Shown here: positions 14,566 to 22,434 of the stretch, one piece after another
Layout: every line of letters begins with the position of its first letter
Numbering within the stretch: the stretch's first letter is position 1
Source: an uncultured Clostridium sp.
GTDB lineage: Bacteria; Bacillota; Clostridia; Lachnospirales; Lachnospiraceae
Reading direction: 5' to 3'
NCBI GenBank assembly: GCA_900544905.1
Contig: UQXF01000021.1
Coordinates: 1-37,013, forward strand
Length of the DNA: 37,013 nucleotides
Made by a program: the position numbers and the translations under genes
Notes under the pieces: model-generated
What the model was told of the DNA's origin: nothing
Databases searched by the model: none
The model's input: the letters and a program-made list of their open reading frames with translations, nothing else

Positions 14566-16275
14566 TTAAACCGGCTTGGTATCCGTATCTGCCTGACCTG
14601 GTTTTTCAATCAATTTGCGAACACCCTGAATTGCAACAATAAATCCAAGAACCAATAATAAAATTGCAAAAATTAATTGCAGAGTATTTCCAAGATTAAG
14701 ACCTGTTGTAATAAACGCCTTGGATAATCTATAAATGGTAAGCCCTAATGCGCTAAAAGTAACTGCCATCATAAATGCCATCGGGAACCACAACATAAAT
14801 CCCTGACGGTTTGTCTTCTTTAAGAAAACAGCACAAGCCACTAAGGCAAGTACAGATAACAACTGGTTAGCTGAACCAAACAGCGGCCAGATTTCAGCAT
14901 ATCCCACCTTGGCTAAAAGATATGCAAGCACTAATGTGATAATCGTTGCAAAATACTTATTTGTCACAATTTTAAGCACAAAACTCATATTCTCCTCATC
15001 GGTATCTTCATCCAGGAAAAATTCCTGGAAGGAAAGTCTTCCGACTCTGGCTACAGAGTCCAGAGAAGTCAACGCAAAGGCAGAAACTGCAAGGTTAATC
15101 AATGTAAATACCAGTGAATATGGAAGTCCCGCTGCCGATAAGAAATTTGCAATCGCTCCTGCAAAAATCTGTGGCTGGGTTGTAAATCCCTGTGCTTCTG
15201 CCTCGCCTTTTGCAAAGGACGCAACCGCAACTAAAGCAATAACGGCTAACATACTCTCCATCAGCATGGCACCAAAGGATACAGGCAGCATATCTCTCTC
15301 ATTTTTAATCTGCTTAGACGCTGTACCGGAAGACACCAGAGAATGGAAACCGGATACTGCTCCACAGGCAATCGTAACAAATAAAATCGGAAATAAATAT
15401 TGTCCATCTACATTAAAGCTTGTAACTGCTTCCAAATTACAGTCGGGATTTGCAACAAAAATACCAATAACTGCTGCTATAATCATAAAAACTAACAAAT
15501 AGCTGTTAAGATAATCACGAGGCTGTAACAGTGCCCAAACCGGAACAACACAGGCAATCAAAATGTAGATAAAGATAATAATATGCCATACCTCACGGCT
15601 CAAATACATTGGAAATGCAAGGCCAAGGGCAACTGCGGCAACTAACATTAAGATAGCAATGCCAGTATTTACCCATTTAGGCAGTTTCGCATATTTTAAT
15701 ATTATTCCAAGAACCACGGCTTCTACAATAAACAACATAGAGGTAGTTGCCACAGCACCATTGGCTTCAATCTGCCCGGTAACAACTCCTGCCTTATCTA
15801 CGCTAAACCCATTAAAAGTTCCCGCTACCACATCTGCAAAGGCGGCAACCACTAAAATACAAAATAACCAGCAAAATGCCAGGAATAATTTCTTACCTAA
15901 TTTGCCTATGTATTCTTCTATGATATATCCAATTGTACGTCCTTTATTTTTGACGGATGCATACATAGCTGTAAAATCCTGTACCGCCCCAAAGAACACG
16001 CCTCCAATTAAAATCCATAATAACACGGGCAGCCAGCCAAATATAGACGCCTGAATTGGTCCATTAATCGGAGCTGCTCCTGCGATGGATGCAAACTGAT
16101 GTCCAAATACCACATTGGTATCTGCCGGAACATAGTCCACACCATCCTCCAGTTCATAAGCCGGAGTTTTTGCCTTTTCATCAATGCCCCATTTTTTTAC
16201 CAGATAGCGCCCATATATTAAATAGGCGCCGGCTAACACCACAATAGATATTACCATCATTAGTATACCATTCAT
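14566..16275 (-). CDS. cstA: CstA-family carbon starvation (peptide/pyruvate) transporter
   Basis: The 569-residue polytopic membrane protein has about 15 hydrophobic segments. The CstA signature is clear at the N-terminus ('YGRYLVKKWGID', 'DYVPADTNVVFGHQFASIAGAAPINGPIQA', 'GWLPVLLWILIGGVFFGAVQDF') and further on ('ACGAVSGFHSLVSSGTASKQI'). It is shorter than E. coli CstA (about 700 residues), lacking the C-terminal extension, as is usual in Clostridia. Family members take up peptides or pyruvate. The ATG has a purine-rich site (AAAGAGGAAGAG). The mRNA carries a T-box leader, so expression should rise when a particular tRNA is uncharged. Confidence 0.93.
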   Translation of the reverse strand: MNGILMMVISIVVLAGAYLIYGRYLVKKWGIDEKAKTPAYELEDGVDYVPADTNVVFGHQFASIAGAAPINGPIQASIFGWLPVLLWILIGGVFFGAVQDFTAMYASVKNKGRTIGYIIEEYIGKLGKKLFLAFCWLFCILVVAAFADVVAGTFNGFSVDKAGVVTGQIEANGAVATTSMLFIVEAVVLGIILKYAKLPKWVNTGIAILMLVAAVALGLAFPMYLSREVWHIIIFIYILIACVVPVWALLQPRDYLNSYLLVFMIIAAVIGIFVANPDCNLEAVTSFNVDGQYLFPILFVTIACGAVSGFHSLVSSGTASKQIKNERDMLPVSFGAMLMESMLAVIALVAVASFAKGEAEAQGFTTQPQIFAGAIANFLSAAGLPYSLVFTLINLAVSAFALTSLDSVARVGRLSFQEFFLDEDTDEENMSFVLKIVTNKYFATIITLVLAYLLAKVGYAEIWPLFGSANQLLSVLALVACAVFLKKTNRQGFMLWFPMAFMMAVTFSALGLTIYRLSKAFITTGLNLGNTLQLIFAILLLVLGFIVAIQGVRKLIEKPGQADTDTKPV

Positions 16276-16397
16276 CTTCTCTTCCTCTTTCCTTAAATAT
16301 TCTTCACAAATTCATGCTTTGAGTTTAAGAGAAACGTATATGGCAAAAACGCATGCCGGATTATGTACATATTATGGGATATCTATCCCCATAACAC

Positions 16398-16664
16398 AAA
16401 AACCCCCGCAGTTTCTTATCGAAACTGCAGGGGCGAAATAATCCGTGGTACCACTCTGCTTGTCATATGCTATGACCTCTCATTCGTTGTCTATCAACAA
16501 CGTTCCCTATAACGTGGGTAAATCCGTCCTGACCTACTATATGTCTTCAGCAGGATGCTCCAGGGTGATGTTATAACTGCTTTTTATCGTTTCGCACCAG
16601 CCAACGACTCTCTGTAAAAAAGTAGAGGTTATAATATGTCCCATTCATTGCATTTCTTTGTGCT
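16398..16664 (-). promoter_or_regulatory. T-box riboswitch, Ile-type specifier, upstream of cstA
   Basis: Read on the minus strand. The distal Stem I element (AGAGAG, then GGCTGGTGCGAAACG) lies at about 16,586-16,615. A specifier region 'TAACATCACCCTGGAG' follows, whose triplet AUC (16567-16569) precedes the conserved purine and a CCC that can pair with GGG on the 5' side. The T-box motif AGAGTGGTACCACGG lies at 16443-16457, and a terminator at 16398-16433 (13-base-pair stem, loop, TTTTT). AUC reads Ile, and UGGU fits a tRNA with discriminator A, as in tRNA-Ile. Uncharged tRNA would favour the antiterminator and switch on cstA. Confidence 0.88.
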
Positions 16665-16670
16665 ATCTAT

Positions 16671-16699
16671 GTTGTACTCCTTTAAAAAGAAAATTTCAA
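16671..16699 (-). promoter_or_regulatory. Promoter of the T-box/cstA transcript
   Basis: On the minus strand TTGAAA (16694-16699), a 17-base spacer and TACAAC (16671-16676) place the start of transcription near 16,664, just before T-box Stem I. Confidence 0.6.
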
Positions 16700-16810
16700 C
16701 TTTAAAACTGACTAAATTTTTTCATTGATTTTAATTTTTTTTGTGGATTTTTAACTCGCTTTTTGTCATATGAGCCGGCAGCTGTTTTTTAACAGTCTTT
16801 AAAATTTCCC

Positions 16811-16881
16811 TTGACATCCTTTCATACTCTTGTTATATTATTACTACGCCAGTCGTAGTACGACAGACGTACCAACGTCTG
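16811..16881 (+). promoter_or_regulatory. Promoter and PadR-type operators of the padR operon
   Basis: TTGACA (16811-16816), a 17-base spacer and TATATT (16834-16839, with TG at 16831) form a near-consensus promoter. Directly downstream are two palindromes: TACTACG-5-CGTAGTA (16842-16860) and CAGACGT-4-ACGTCTG (16864-16881), with a third, TCGTAGTACGA, bridging them (16853-16863). Their place across the transcription start fits repression by the PadR protein encoded next. Confidence 0.8.
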
Positions 16882-16917
16882 ACATAGGGAAAATAACATA
16901 AAAGGAAAGGAGCCAAC

Positions 16918-17253
16918 ATGACTACAATCAGCAGCGATGTCATCCGGGGTTACAATGATACCATTATTCTTTATCTGCTTTTAGGCGGACCATCCTATGG
17001 CTATGAAATTTCCAAACAAATCAAGAGCCTGTCCGCAGAAAAATACATTATCAAAGAGACAACACTTTATTCCGCATTTAACCGTTTAGAAAAAAATGGC
17101 TACATCGAATCCTTTCAGGATGAGGATATGTCCGGCGGCAAACGCCGAACCTACTATCGCATCACAGACAGCGGCAGACTGTATTACAAAGAAAAATGCG
17201 AGGAATGGATTCTTACCAAGGAAGTAGTTGAACATTTTATCAAACATGAATAA
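16918..17253 (+). CDS. PadR-family transcriptional regulator
   Basis: This 111-residue winged-helix repressor has 'ILYLLLGGPSYGYEISKQI' and 'TLYSAFNRLEKNGYIES', followed by the beta-wing 'GGKRRTYYRITDSG', all diagnostic of PadR. The C-terminal helix would form the dimer. It starts at the ATG after AAAGGAAAGGAG. It is the first gene of an operon with a permease-prefix membrane protein and a DUF4097 protein, an arrangement repeated in many Clostridia. In that arrangement the regulator is thought to respond to envelope or drug stress. Autoregulation is likely, given the palindromes just upstream. Confidence 0.95.
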   Translation: MTTISSDVIRGYNDTIILYLLLGGPSYGYEISKQIKSLSAEKYIIKETTLYSAFNRLEKNGYIESFQDEDMSGGKRRTYYRITDSGRLYYKEKCEEWILTKEVVEHFIKHE

Positions 17254-17317
17254 CCGCGCTATTTATATTCAACAACAGCAAGCCCTGCTTGCTGGAAAAC
17301 GATTAAGGAGGTCAAAT

Positions 17318-18316
17318 ATGGAAACACTTAAAAATTATTTGGAAAATATGTTTTTAAATCTGCCAAACACTCCAGAGGTCCGCAAAGCCAAAAATGAGCT
17401 TTTACAGATGATGGAGGACAAATACACAGAACTTAAAAATGAAGGCAAAGCAGAAAACGAAGCCATCGGCATTGTGATTTCTGAATTTGGTAATCTTGAT
17501 GAACTGGCAGAAGATTTAGGAATCAAGACCTATGTAGAGGAAGAGGTTGTACCGGAGGAAATGCTTTCTCTGGAGGATGCAAAAAGCTATTTAAAGGACA
17601 CGATAAAGCACAGCCAGCTCATAGCCTTTGGCGTACTGCTCTGTATTCTTTCTCCAGTCCCGGTTATTTTTATGGATGCATTTGCCGCAACCACCTCTTC
17701 TGAATCTGCCATTATCCGTACCGGAGCTCTTGCAATTCTTCTTATGTTTGTATTCATTGCGGTAGCTGTCGCACTCTTTATCTTTGCAGGTGCTACAACA
17801 AATAAATGGCAGCAAATCAAAAAGCATACCGCAGGAATTGACTTTAGTGTTACGGATTACACGAAAACACAGTTTGAAAGCATCCGGGGAAACCATGCCC
17901 TTTGCTTAAGCATCGGCTGTATGTTGTGTATCCTGAGTATTCTTCCAACCGTGTTCATTGATGCCATGCTTCCGACGGATTTCTGGTATGAGTGTTCCGG
18001 TGCATTCTTTCTCATCCTGGTGGCAATCGGTGTATACTTAATCGTATTTACCTGTAACCGCAATGCAGGTTACCACGCTTTGCTCTCCCTAAATGCAAAA
18101 GGAACCATCGGCGGTACCCATGTACCGGAAAGTGCCAAAGAGGTGGAATATACGAATAAAACCATTACAGCTATTATGAGTGTGTACTGGCAGACCGTTA
18201 CCTGCATTTATCTGTGTGTGAGCTTCATCACCTTTGACTGGAACATCACCTGGGTAATCTGGCCGGTTGCGGCAGCGCTTCATTCCATTTTGAAAGCGAA
18301 TTTTCAAAAGCTATAG
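17318..18316 (+). CDS. Permease-prefix-domain membrane protein
   Basis: This 332-residue protein has an N-terminal cytosolic permease prefix domain 1 (about 1-85: 'LENMFLNLPNTPEVRKAKNELLQMMEDKYTEL', 'GIVISEFGNLDELAEDLGI') and about six TM helices after residue 100. The prefix domain is typical of genes beside PadR regulators. No ABC or other catalytic motif is present. The frame is open 30 codons upstream, overlapping padR, but the ATG at 17318 has AAGGAGG seven bases before it. Its function is unknown; it probably acts with the next gene. Confidence 0.88.
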   Translation: METLKNYLENMFLNLPNTPEVRKAKNELLQMMEDKYTELKNEGKAENEAIGIVISEFGNLDELAEDLGIKTYVEEEVVPEEMLSLEDAKSYLKDTIKHSQLIAFGVLLCILSPVPVIFMDAFAATTSSESAIIRTGALAILLMFVFIAVAVALFIFAGATTNKWQQIKKHTAGIDFSVTDYTKTQFESIRGNHALCLSIGCMLCILSILPTVFIDAMLPTDFWYECSGAFFLILVAIGVYLIVFTCNRNAGYHALLSLNAKGTIGGTHVPESAKEVEYTNKTITAIMSVYWQTVTCIYLCVSFITFDWNITWVIWPVAAALHSILKANFQKL

Positions 18317-18328
18317 GGAGGGATTTTT

Positions 18329-19096
18329 ATGAAGAAAAATATATATCTTACAATTATATGGGTAATTACCATTTTTGCCATTATAGCCGGTACATTTTAT
18401 CACTCAACAGACTGGGGCGAAAAATTCTTTGACAAGTTGGGAATAAAAACCCCCTCTCACACCCAGCATTTTGACGAATCACTGGATACATTTGACAGGA
18501 TTTCCTTTGATGCAGATTTATCTGAAATTGAAATCAGAACAGGGAACGACTATCACATTTCCTACGAATGCACAGAGAATCTAATCCCGGAATGGGAGGT
18601 AAAAGACGGAACCCTTCAGGTTACACAGACCTCGAAAAATCCTCATTTTCCAAATAGAAACGGCAGTGACAACTGTGAAATCATTATTACCGTACCACAG
18701 GACGCATCCCTTTCGGACATTACCGGCTATTGTGATTTGGGGGATGTAGAGCTCAACAATTTAACCGCAGATAATATTTCCATTACCTGTGATTTGGGAG
18801 AAGCATCACTATCTAACGTATCTGCCACCTCCATCACCTGCGACTGCAACCTTGGCAGCTGTGAAATTGATGACTGTCACTTTGACAATCTTACTGCAAA
18901 TAATGACCTTGGAAGTGTAGAGGTTAGTGGCAATATTTCTCTTACCAACTATACAATGAAGCTTACTGCATCCATGGGCGGTATTGAAATAAATGACAAG
19001 GATTACCACTCAAGCTATGAGCAAAAGGGGGATACAGATAAAACCATTACCATTTCATGCAATATGGGCTCTATTGAGATTGAGGACGCTAAATAA
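18329..19096 (+). CDS. DUF4097-family beta-solenoid protein, membrane anchored
   Basis: This 255-residue protein has an N-terminal TM helix (about 5-24) and then an extracytoplasmic DUF4097 beta-strand-repeat domain. The repeats can be seen as 'CDLGDVELNNLTADNISIT', 'CDLGEASLSNVSATSIT', 'CNLGSCEIDDCHFDNLTA', 'NDLGSVEVSGN' and 'SMGGIEIND', each with an LG/MG turn. Five or so rungs would form a right-handed solenoid. It starts 12 bases after the preceding gene with GGGAGG upstream, so it belongs to the padR operon, and it is closed by the terminator at 19,142. The biological role is unknown. Confidence 0.88.
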   Translation: MKKNIYLTIIWVITIFAIIAGTFYHSTDWGEKFFDKLGIKTPSHTQHFDESLDTFDRISFDADLSEIEIRTGNDYHISYECTENLIPEWEVKDGTLQVTQTSKNPHFPNRNGSDNCEIIITVPQDASLSDITGYCDLGDVELNNLTADNISITCDLGEASLSNVSATSITCDCNLGSCEIDDCHFDNLTANNDLGSVEVSGNISLTNYTMKLTASMGGIEINDKDYHSSYEQKGDTDKTITISCNMGSIEIEDAK

Positions 19097-19141
19097 TGTA
19101 TAACGCATGAGCAACTGAATATATACTCTATAAAGCTAATA

Positions 19142-19185
19142 ACCTTTTGTACCAGTTATTATAACTGGGTACAAAAGGTATTTTT
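19142..19185 (+). terminator. Terminator of the padR operon
   Basis: ACCTTTTGTACC (19142-19153) pairs with GGTACAAAAGGT (19168-19179). An inner AGTTA/TAACT stem extends it with a single bulge, and ATTTTT follows. The same hairpin recurs after kptA at 21,032. Confidence 0.85.
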
Positions 19186-19209
19186 AAGTCCTACACCTGC
19201 ACAATCTTT
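19142..19209 (+). repeat. Direct repeat A (terminator plus kptA 3' end), left copy
   Basis: About 68 bases are nearly the same as 21035-21104. They contain the terminator hairpin and then, on the minus strand, the final codons K-I-V-Q-V-stop of kptA (stop at 19191-19193), although no kptA gene precedes them here. The copies differ in the hairpin loop and in length of the T run. Confidence 0.85.
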
Positions 19210-19255
19210 TGCACAAGCTAAAACAAACGCAAACATATTTCGCAGCACTGGAATT

Positions 19256-20110
19256 TTACTCTTCAGACATTGCATACTGAACAATCATTGGGTCATCATA
19301 TTCTGCCCACATAGACTTGTTTTCATCAAGTTCTTTCAACTGCATCATTTCCTTCATAGTCAGCTCAAAATCGAAAATATCAAGATTTTCTTTCATTCGC
19401 TCTTTATGAGTACTTTTAGGAATAACTACAATTCCTCGCTGAACAAGCTGTCTTAACGCTACTTGAGCAGGGGATTTTCCATGTTCTTTAGCAATTCGGT
19501 TTACAATCGGATGCTCCATTATTTCATTTAATCTGTGCTGTGCCAATGGTCCCCATGCTTCATGCTGAATATTGTATTTTCCCATCCATTCATGAAGATA
19601 ATATTGTTGCCAGAACAAATGCGTCTCTACTTGATTTACTGCCGGTACAATTTTATTAAATGTAGCAATATCCGCCATTCGTTCAGCACTAAAATTTGAA
19701 ATTCCTATTGCTCTAATTTTACCTTCATCATATAACTCTTCCAAAGCATGATATGCTCCATAATAATCTGATAAACATTGATGAATCAGTACTAAATCAA
19801 GGTAATCCGATTTTAATTTCTTCAATGATTCCATTACAGATGCCTTTGTGTTTTCATATCCAAACTCGGTTACCCACACTTTAGTTGTTATAAAAACATC
19901 TTCTCGCTTAATGCCAAGTTTCTGTATCGCCTGCTGGATACCATCGCCAACCTGTTCTTCATTATAATAAGCCTGAGCTGTATCTATAAGCCTATATCCC
20001 ACTTCCAAAGCATCATGCACACATCTTGCTGTCTGTTCCTCTGGAATTTCAAATACTCCAAATCCAACCATAGGCATTTTATTTCCATTATTTAATGTTA
20101 CATATTCCAT
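19256..20110 (-). CDS. Aldo/keto reductase (2,5-diketo-D-gluconate reductase-like)
   Basis: The 284-residue cytosolic NAD(P)H-dependent reductase has the tetrad Asp43, Tyr48 (DTAQAY), Lys77 (TTKVW) and His110 (LVLIHQ). It also has 'GKIRAIGISNFS', 'VNQVETHLFWQQ' and the cofactor loop 'VVIPKSTHKERMKENLDIFDF'. The single oddity is IHQC where IHQP is usual. The substrate cannot be told from sequence. It lies in a segment bounded by direct repeats. An 11-base sequence identical to part of the padR operator lies in front of its probable promoter, so it may belong to the same regulon. Confidence 0.93.
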   Translation of the reverse strand: MEYVTLNNGNKMPMVGFGVFEIPEEQTARCVHDALEVGYRLIDTAQAYYNEEQVGDGIQQAIQKLGIKREDVFITTKVWVTEFGYENTKASVMESLKKLKSDYLDLVLIHQCLSDYYGAYHALEELYDEGKIRAIGISNFSAERMADIATFNKIVPAVNQVETHLFWQQYYLHEWMGKYNIQHEAWGPLAQHRLNEIMEHPIVNRIAKEHGKSPAQVALRQLVQRGIVVIPKSTHKERMKENLDIFDFELTMKEMMQLKELDENKSMWAEYDDPMIVQYAMSEE

Positions 20111-20258
20111 ATTTATTTTCCTTTCGCTTCTTCTATCAATTATTACGAAAGATTTCTTCCATATGGCTTTCCTTTGGAAAAAAATTTATTCCACATTTCT
20201 TCCCCGGTCATAATGTCACCTCATCAAATTGAAATTGCAGATTCAGATTTGTCTCTCT

Positions 20259-20297
20259 GTACTACGACTAATATATCTTATTTTCATAATCCTGCAA
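20259..20297 (-). promoter_or_regulatory. Possible promoter and PadR-box of the aldo/keto reductase gene
   Basis: On the minus strand TTGCAG (20292-20297), a 16-base spacer and TATATT (20270-20275) are followed directly by AGTCGTAGTAC (20259-20269), identical to 16851-16861 in the padR operator. The site overlaps the 3' end of the relE-like gene. The -35 hexamer is moderate. Confidence 0.4.
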
Positions 20298-20582
20298 CTC
20301 GTGAAAAATATTATCCACAAATACTACATTATCCACGATGCGAAATAGCATAAAATATCTGTGATTTAAGAAGTTAATGCGACGGTATTCTAACTGACGT
20401 AACCCTGGGTTATCACACAGCTTCAAGTTTCCTGCCACATGCTTTAGACTTTCGATTGTCGCATCATAATCATTCAGTACATTTTCTGCCGCCTGCATAC
20501 TCTCTTTCTCCATAATAAGATATTTAACAAAACGCTCTAAGTCCTCTTCTGCATCTCTTGTAACTACAACTTTATAATCCAT
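20268..20582 (-). CDS. RelE/ParE-family toxin
   Basis: The 104-residue protein has the RelE/ParE fold pattern: 'YKVVVTRDAEEDLERFVKYL' (strand then helix), 'LRQLEYRRINFLNHRYFMLFRIVDNVVFVDNIFHELQDYEN' (basic strand and the closing strand). Family members are ribosome-dependent mRNA endonucleases or gyrase poisons. The subfamily is not certain here. It follows the antitoxin with an 11-base overlap, the standard order for a type II module. Confidence 0.88.
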   Translation of the reverse strand: MDYKVVVTRDAEEDLERFVKYLIMEKESMQAAENVLNDYDATIESLKHVAGNLKLCDNPGLRQLEYRRINFLNHRYFMLFRIVDNVVFVDNIFHELQDYENKIY

Positions 20583-20865
20583 ACTTTGCCCTCATATCAC
20601 GAGAAACTTCTGCCGTATCTTTATACATCCCCTGTGCTGCATGCTCACGGGACTTTTCCAGCTTATCTAATATTTCATGTTCTGTTAATGCTTCATATGG
20701 ATTTGTATTTGCCCTTTTTATTTCAAACGGAAAACCATTTACTGCCAGCGCCTGTTTTAAAAACATACGGATTGCAGTTGTGGTATCTGTTCCTAAATCT
20801 TTAAACAAAGCATCTGACTTTGTTTTTAAATCATCATCTACTCTTACCTGAATCGTACTTGACAT
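20572..20865 (-). CDS. RelB/DinJ-family antitoxin
   Basis: This 97-residue protein has an N-terminal ribbon-helix-helix domain ('STIQVRVDDDLKTKSDALFKDLGTDTTTAIRMFLKQAL') and a C-terminal toxin-binding part that ends 'HAAQGMYKDTAEVSRDMRAKYGL'. It should neutralise the toxin and, with it, repress the operon. A perfect 13-base-pair palindrome that covers the -35 hexamer supports autoregulation. The ATG follows a GGAGG site. Confidence 0.9.
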   Translation of the reverse strand: MSSTIQVRVDDDLKTKSDALFKDLGTDTTTAIRMFLKQALAVNGFPFEIKRANTNPYEALTEHEILDKLEKSREHAAQGMYKDTAEVSRDMRAKYGL

Positions 20866-20902
20866 TTATGCCACCTCCTACAACTACTCTATTTCTACTA
20901 TA

Positions 20903-20955
20903 AGAATAGCAAACAAGCAATGCAAAGTCAATACGTTTGTAATGACTTTGCATTG
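20903..20955 (-). promoter_or_regulatory. Promoter and operator of the RelBE-type module
   Basis: On the minus strand TTGACT (20926-20931), a 17-base spacer and TATTCT (20903-20908). CAATGCAAAGTCA (20918-20930) and its perfect inverted copy TGACTTTGCATTG (20943-20955) flank a 12-base spacer. The proximal arm covers the -35 hexamer, the expected place for an antitoxin-toxin repressor complex. Confidence 0.75.
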
Positions 20956-21031
20956 TTATTGCAACATTTCTATTAATATGCTGAAGAATAAGTAAATAAA
21001 TATATACGGGAATTATGCTCCATAAAGCGAA

Positions 21032-21075
21032 AATACCTTTTGTACCAGCTATTGTAATCCGGTACAAAAGGTATT
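21032..21075 (-). terminator. Terminator of kptA
   Basis: A 15-base-pair stem: AATACCTTTTGTACC (21032-21046) pairs with GGTACAAAAGGTATT (21061-21075). It lies just downstream of the kptA stop on the minus strand. It is a near copy of the hairpin at 19,142. Confidence 0.75.
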
Positions 21076-21104
21076 TTTTTAAGTCCTACACCTGCACAAT
21101 CTTT
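21035..21104 (+). repeat. Direct repeat A, right copy, covering the true kptA 3' end
   Basis: This copy contains the terminator and the real last codons of kptA (stop 21086-21088). The left copy is at 19142-19209. The 1.9-kb segment between them carries the aldo/keto reductase and the toxin-antitoxin pair. Confidence 0.85.
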
Positions 21105-21667
21105 TTCACATACTCCCACTTAATATCCTCTGACTGCCATACTCCATTATCCGATAGCCAGAAAATATATCCATCCTCAACCATTTTCTTTGTATCAATC
21201 ACCAATACAACCGGTTTGCCATGACGTTTGCCCACTGCTTTTGCAGTTTCTGCATCCGCTGATAAATGTACATACTGCCTGTTCATTTTTAGGATGCCTT
21301 TCTCCCTGATGCTGTCTAAAAAACGGTCAGCAGTCCCATGATAAAGCGCATCTGGCGGTGTCATTTCTTTCATATCTACATTAACGGAAATCGAATGTCC
21401 CTGGTTTGCCCGGATTCTGGATTTATCTTCGTTAAAGGAATAACGTTTCTTGTTATTCTCCCTGACAATACGCTCTAAAATTTCCATATCAATATAACGA
21501 CCGGAAGCATTGATTCCAGCCAGTAACTCCTGTGTATCTGCCCAGCCGTTTTGGTCTACGGTAATTCCGATTACCTGCGGCTTGTGACGGAGAATGAGGC
21601 TTATAAATTTGCCCAGTTCAACGTCTTTACTTTCTAAATTATCAGTCAATAATGAATTACGTTTCAA
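21086..21667 (-). CDS. kptA: RNA 2'-phosphotransferase
   Basis: This is a 193-residue KptA/Tpt1 enzyme, which transfers an RNA 2'-phosphate to NAD+ to give ADP-ribose 1'',2''-cyclic phosphate. It has the N-terminal 'LGKFISLILRHKP' (Arg27, His28), 'RIRANQGHS' (86-92), the NAD-binding 'LYHGT' (His110) and 'QYVHLSAD'. The length is normal. The start is TTG at 21667, with GGAGG eight bases upstream. That ribosome binding site lies in a 24-base copy of the 3' end of the Fic gene found at 25,198, so fic and kptA were probably once adjacent and coupled. The role in bacteria without tRNA splicing is still open. Confidence 0.93.
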   Translation of the reverse strand: MKRNSLLTDNLESKDVELGKFISLILRHKPQVIGITVDQNGWADTQELLAGINASGRYIDMEILERIVRENNKKRYSFNEDKSRIRANQGHSISVNVDMKEMTPPDALYHGTADRFLDSIREKGILKMNRQYVHLSADAETAKAVGKRHGKPVVLVIDTKKMVEDGYIFWLSDNGVWQSEDIKWEYVKKIVQV

Positions 21668-21687
21668 TTTCTATTCCTCCAACATCT
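21664..21687 (+). repeat. 24-bp direct repeat B, left copy (relic of fic 3' end)
   Basis: These 24 bases are identical to 25198-25221. On the minus strand they encode the last Fic residues (M-L-E-E-stop) and provide the kptA ribosome binding site and TTG start. A few more in-frame codons (K-K before M-L-E-E) precede it here. Confidence 0.85.
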
Positions 21688-21715
21688 TCTTTAATAAGTA
21701 GGAATTTACTAGTAA

Positions 21716-21850
21716 TTAAATTTCATATAGGTACTCAGGCTCAACTTCATAATGTACCCGAAATTGATTAAGTCTTTTTAGAATTTCTCCTGTGTTAGCA
21801 GCATTTATGATATGTTGTGTAATCTTGCACCATAGGTCTGTAAGAGGTTA
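21716..21850 (-). pseudogene. Unidentified 3' gene fragment
   Basis: The minus strand has an uninterrupted frame that reads 'TDLWCKITQHIINAANTGEI' and then 'LKRLNQFRVHYEVEPEYLYEI' before a TAA at 21716-21718. It has no start codon and runs up against a stop near 21,853. Its composition is protein-like, but I do not recognise the family. It looks like the C-terminal end of a lost gene. Confidence 0.35.
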
Positions 21851-21859
21851 TATAATATC

Positions 21860-22360
21860 CTATTTTTTCTTTATTACCATATTACATCTGCCCCATGATT
21901 CATCTTTAAAACTAAATGCACCAACATTTGTCTTTCTTTCTACAAATCCAACACTTTCATAACACTTTTTTGCCCTTGTATTTTCTGGAAAAACATTGAG
22001 TTGAACTGCATCTACCTTAGTTATATTAAAAGCATATTCAATCGCCAGTTGTAACATTGCCTTTCCTAAGCCTTTTCCACGCTGTGAAGGATGAACCATT
22101 ACAAATTTAAGCATGCCTTCGTTTGTACTTAAATTCACTGAATAGCAAAAGAATCCTACTACTTTTCCAGCATTTGTAGTGGCAACATATGGACTATCGC
22201 CATACATAGCTGCTGCTTCCGACATCACATGTTCAAAATTTCTTTTCTCAATTGGATATTTAATAAGATTAGCACACCACATAGCGTGTGCCCTCTCATT
22301 TGAAATCCAATTTTTAATTTCATTAAAATCACAACCTAATATAAAAGGCCTTAACCTCAT
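21860..22360 (-). CDS. GNAT-family N-acetyltransferase
   Basis: The 166-residue protein has the GNAT acetyl-CoA loop 'VHPSQRGKGLGKAMLQLAIEYA' (about 89-110), the preceding strand 'GMLKFVMV', and the C-terminal 'NTRAKKCYESVGFVERK'. It would acetylate a small amine or a protein N-terminus in the cytosol. The acceptor is unknown. The gene has its own frame with no overlap to neighbours and lies in the segment bounded by repeat B. Confidence 0.9.
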   Translation of the reverse strand: MRLRPFILGCDFNEIKNWISNERAHAMWCANLIKYPIEKRNFEHVMSEAAAMYGDSPYVATTNAGKVVGFFCYSVNLSTNEGMLKFVMVHPSQRGKGLGKAMLQLAIEYAFNITKVDAVQLNVFPENTRAKKCYESVGFVERKTNVGAFSFKDESWGRCNMVIKKK

Positions 22361-22434
22361 AACATTTCTCCAATCTAAATAAAACAGACAATAATCATCT
22401 CTACAAACCGGAATTTTTAGTTAAACACCTATTC

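Noticed and set aside
20834..21067. A 77-codon minus-strand frame between the antitoxin and kptA
   Set aside because: It runs through the toxin-antitoxin promoter, the operator palindrome and the kptA terminator. There is no domain, so these regulatory sites explain the sequence better.
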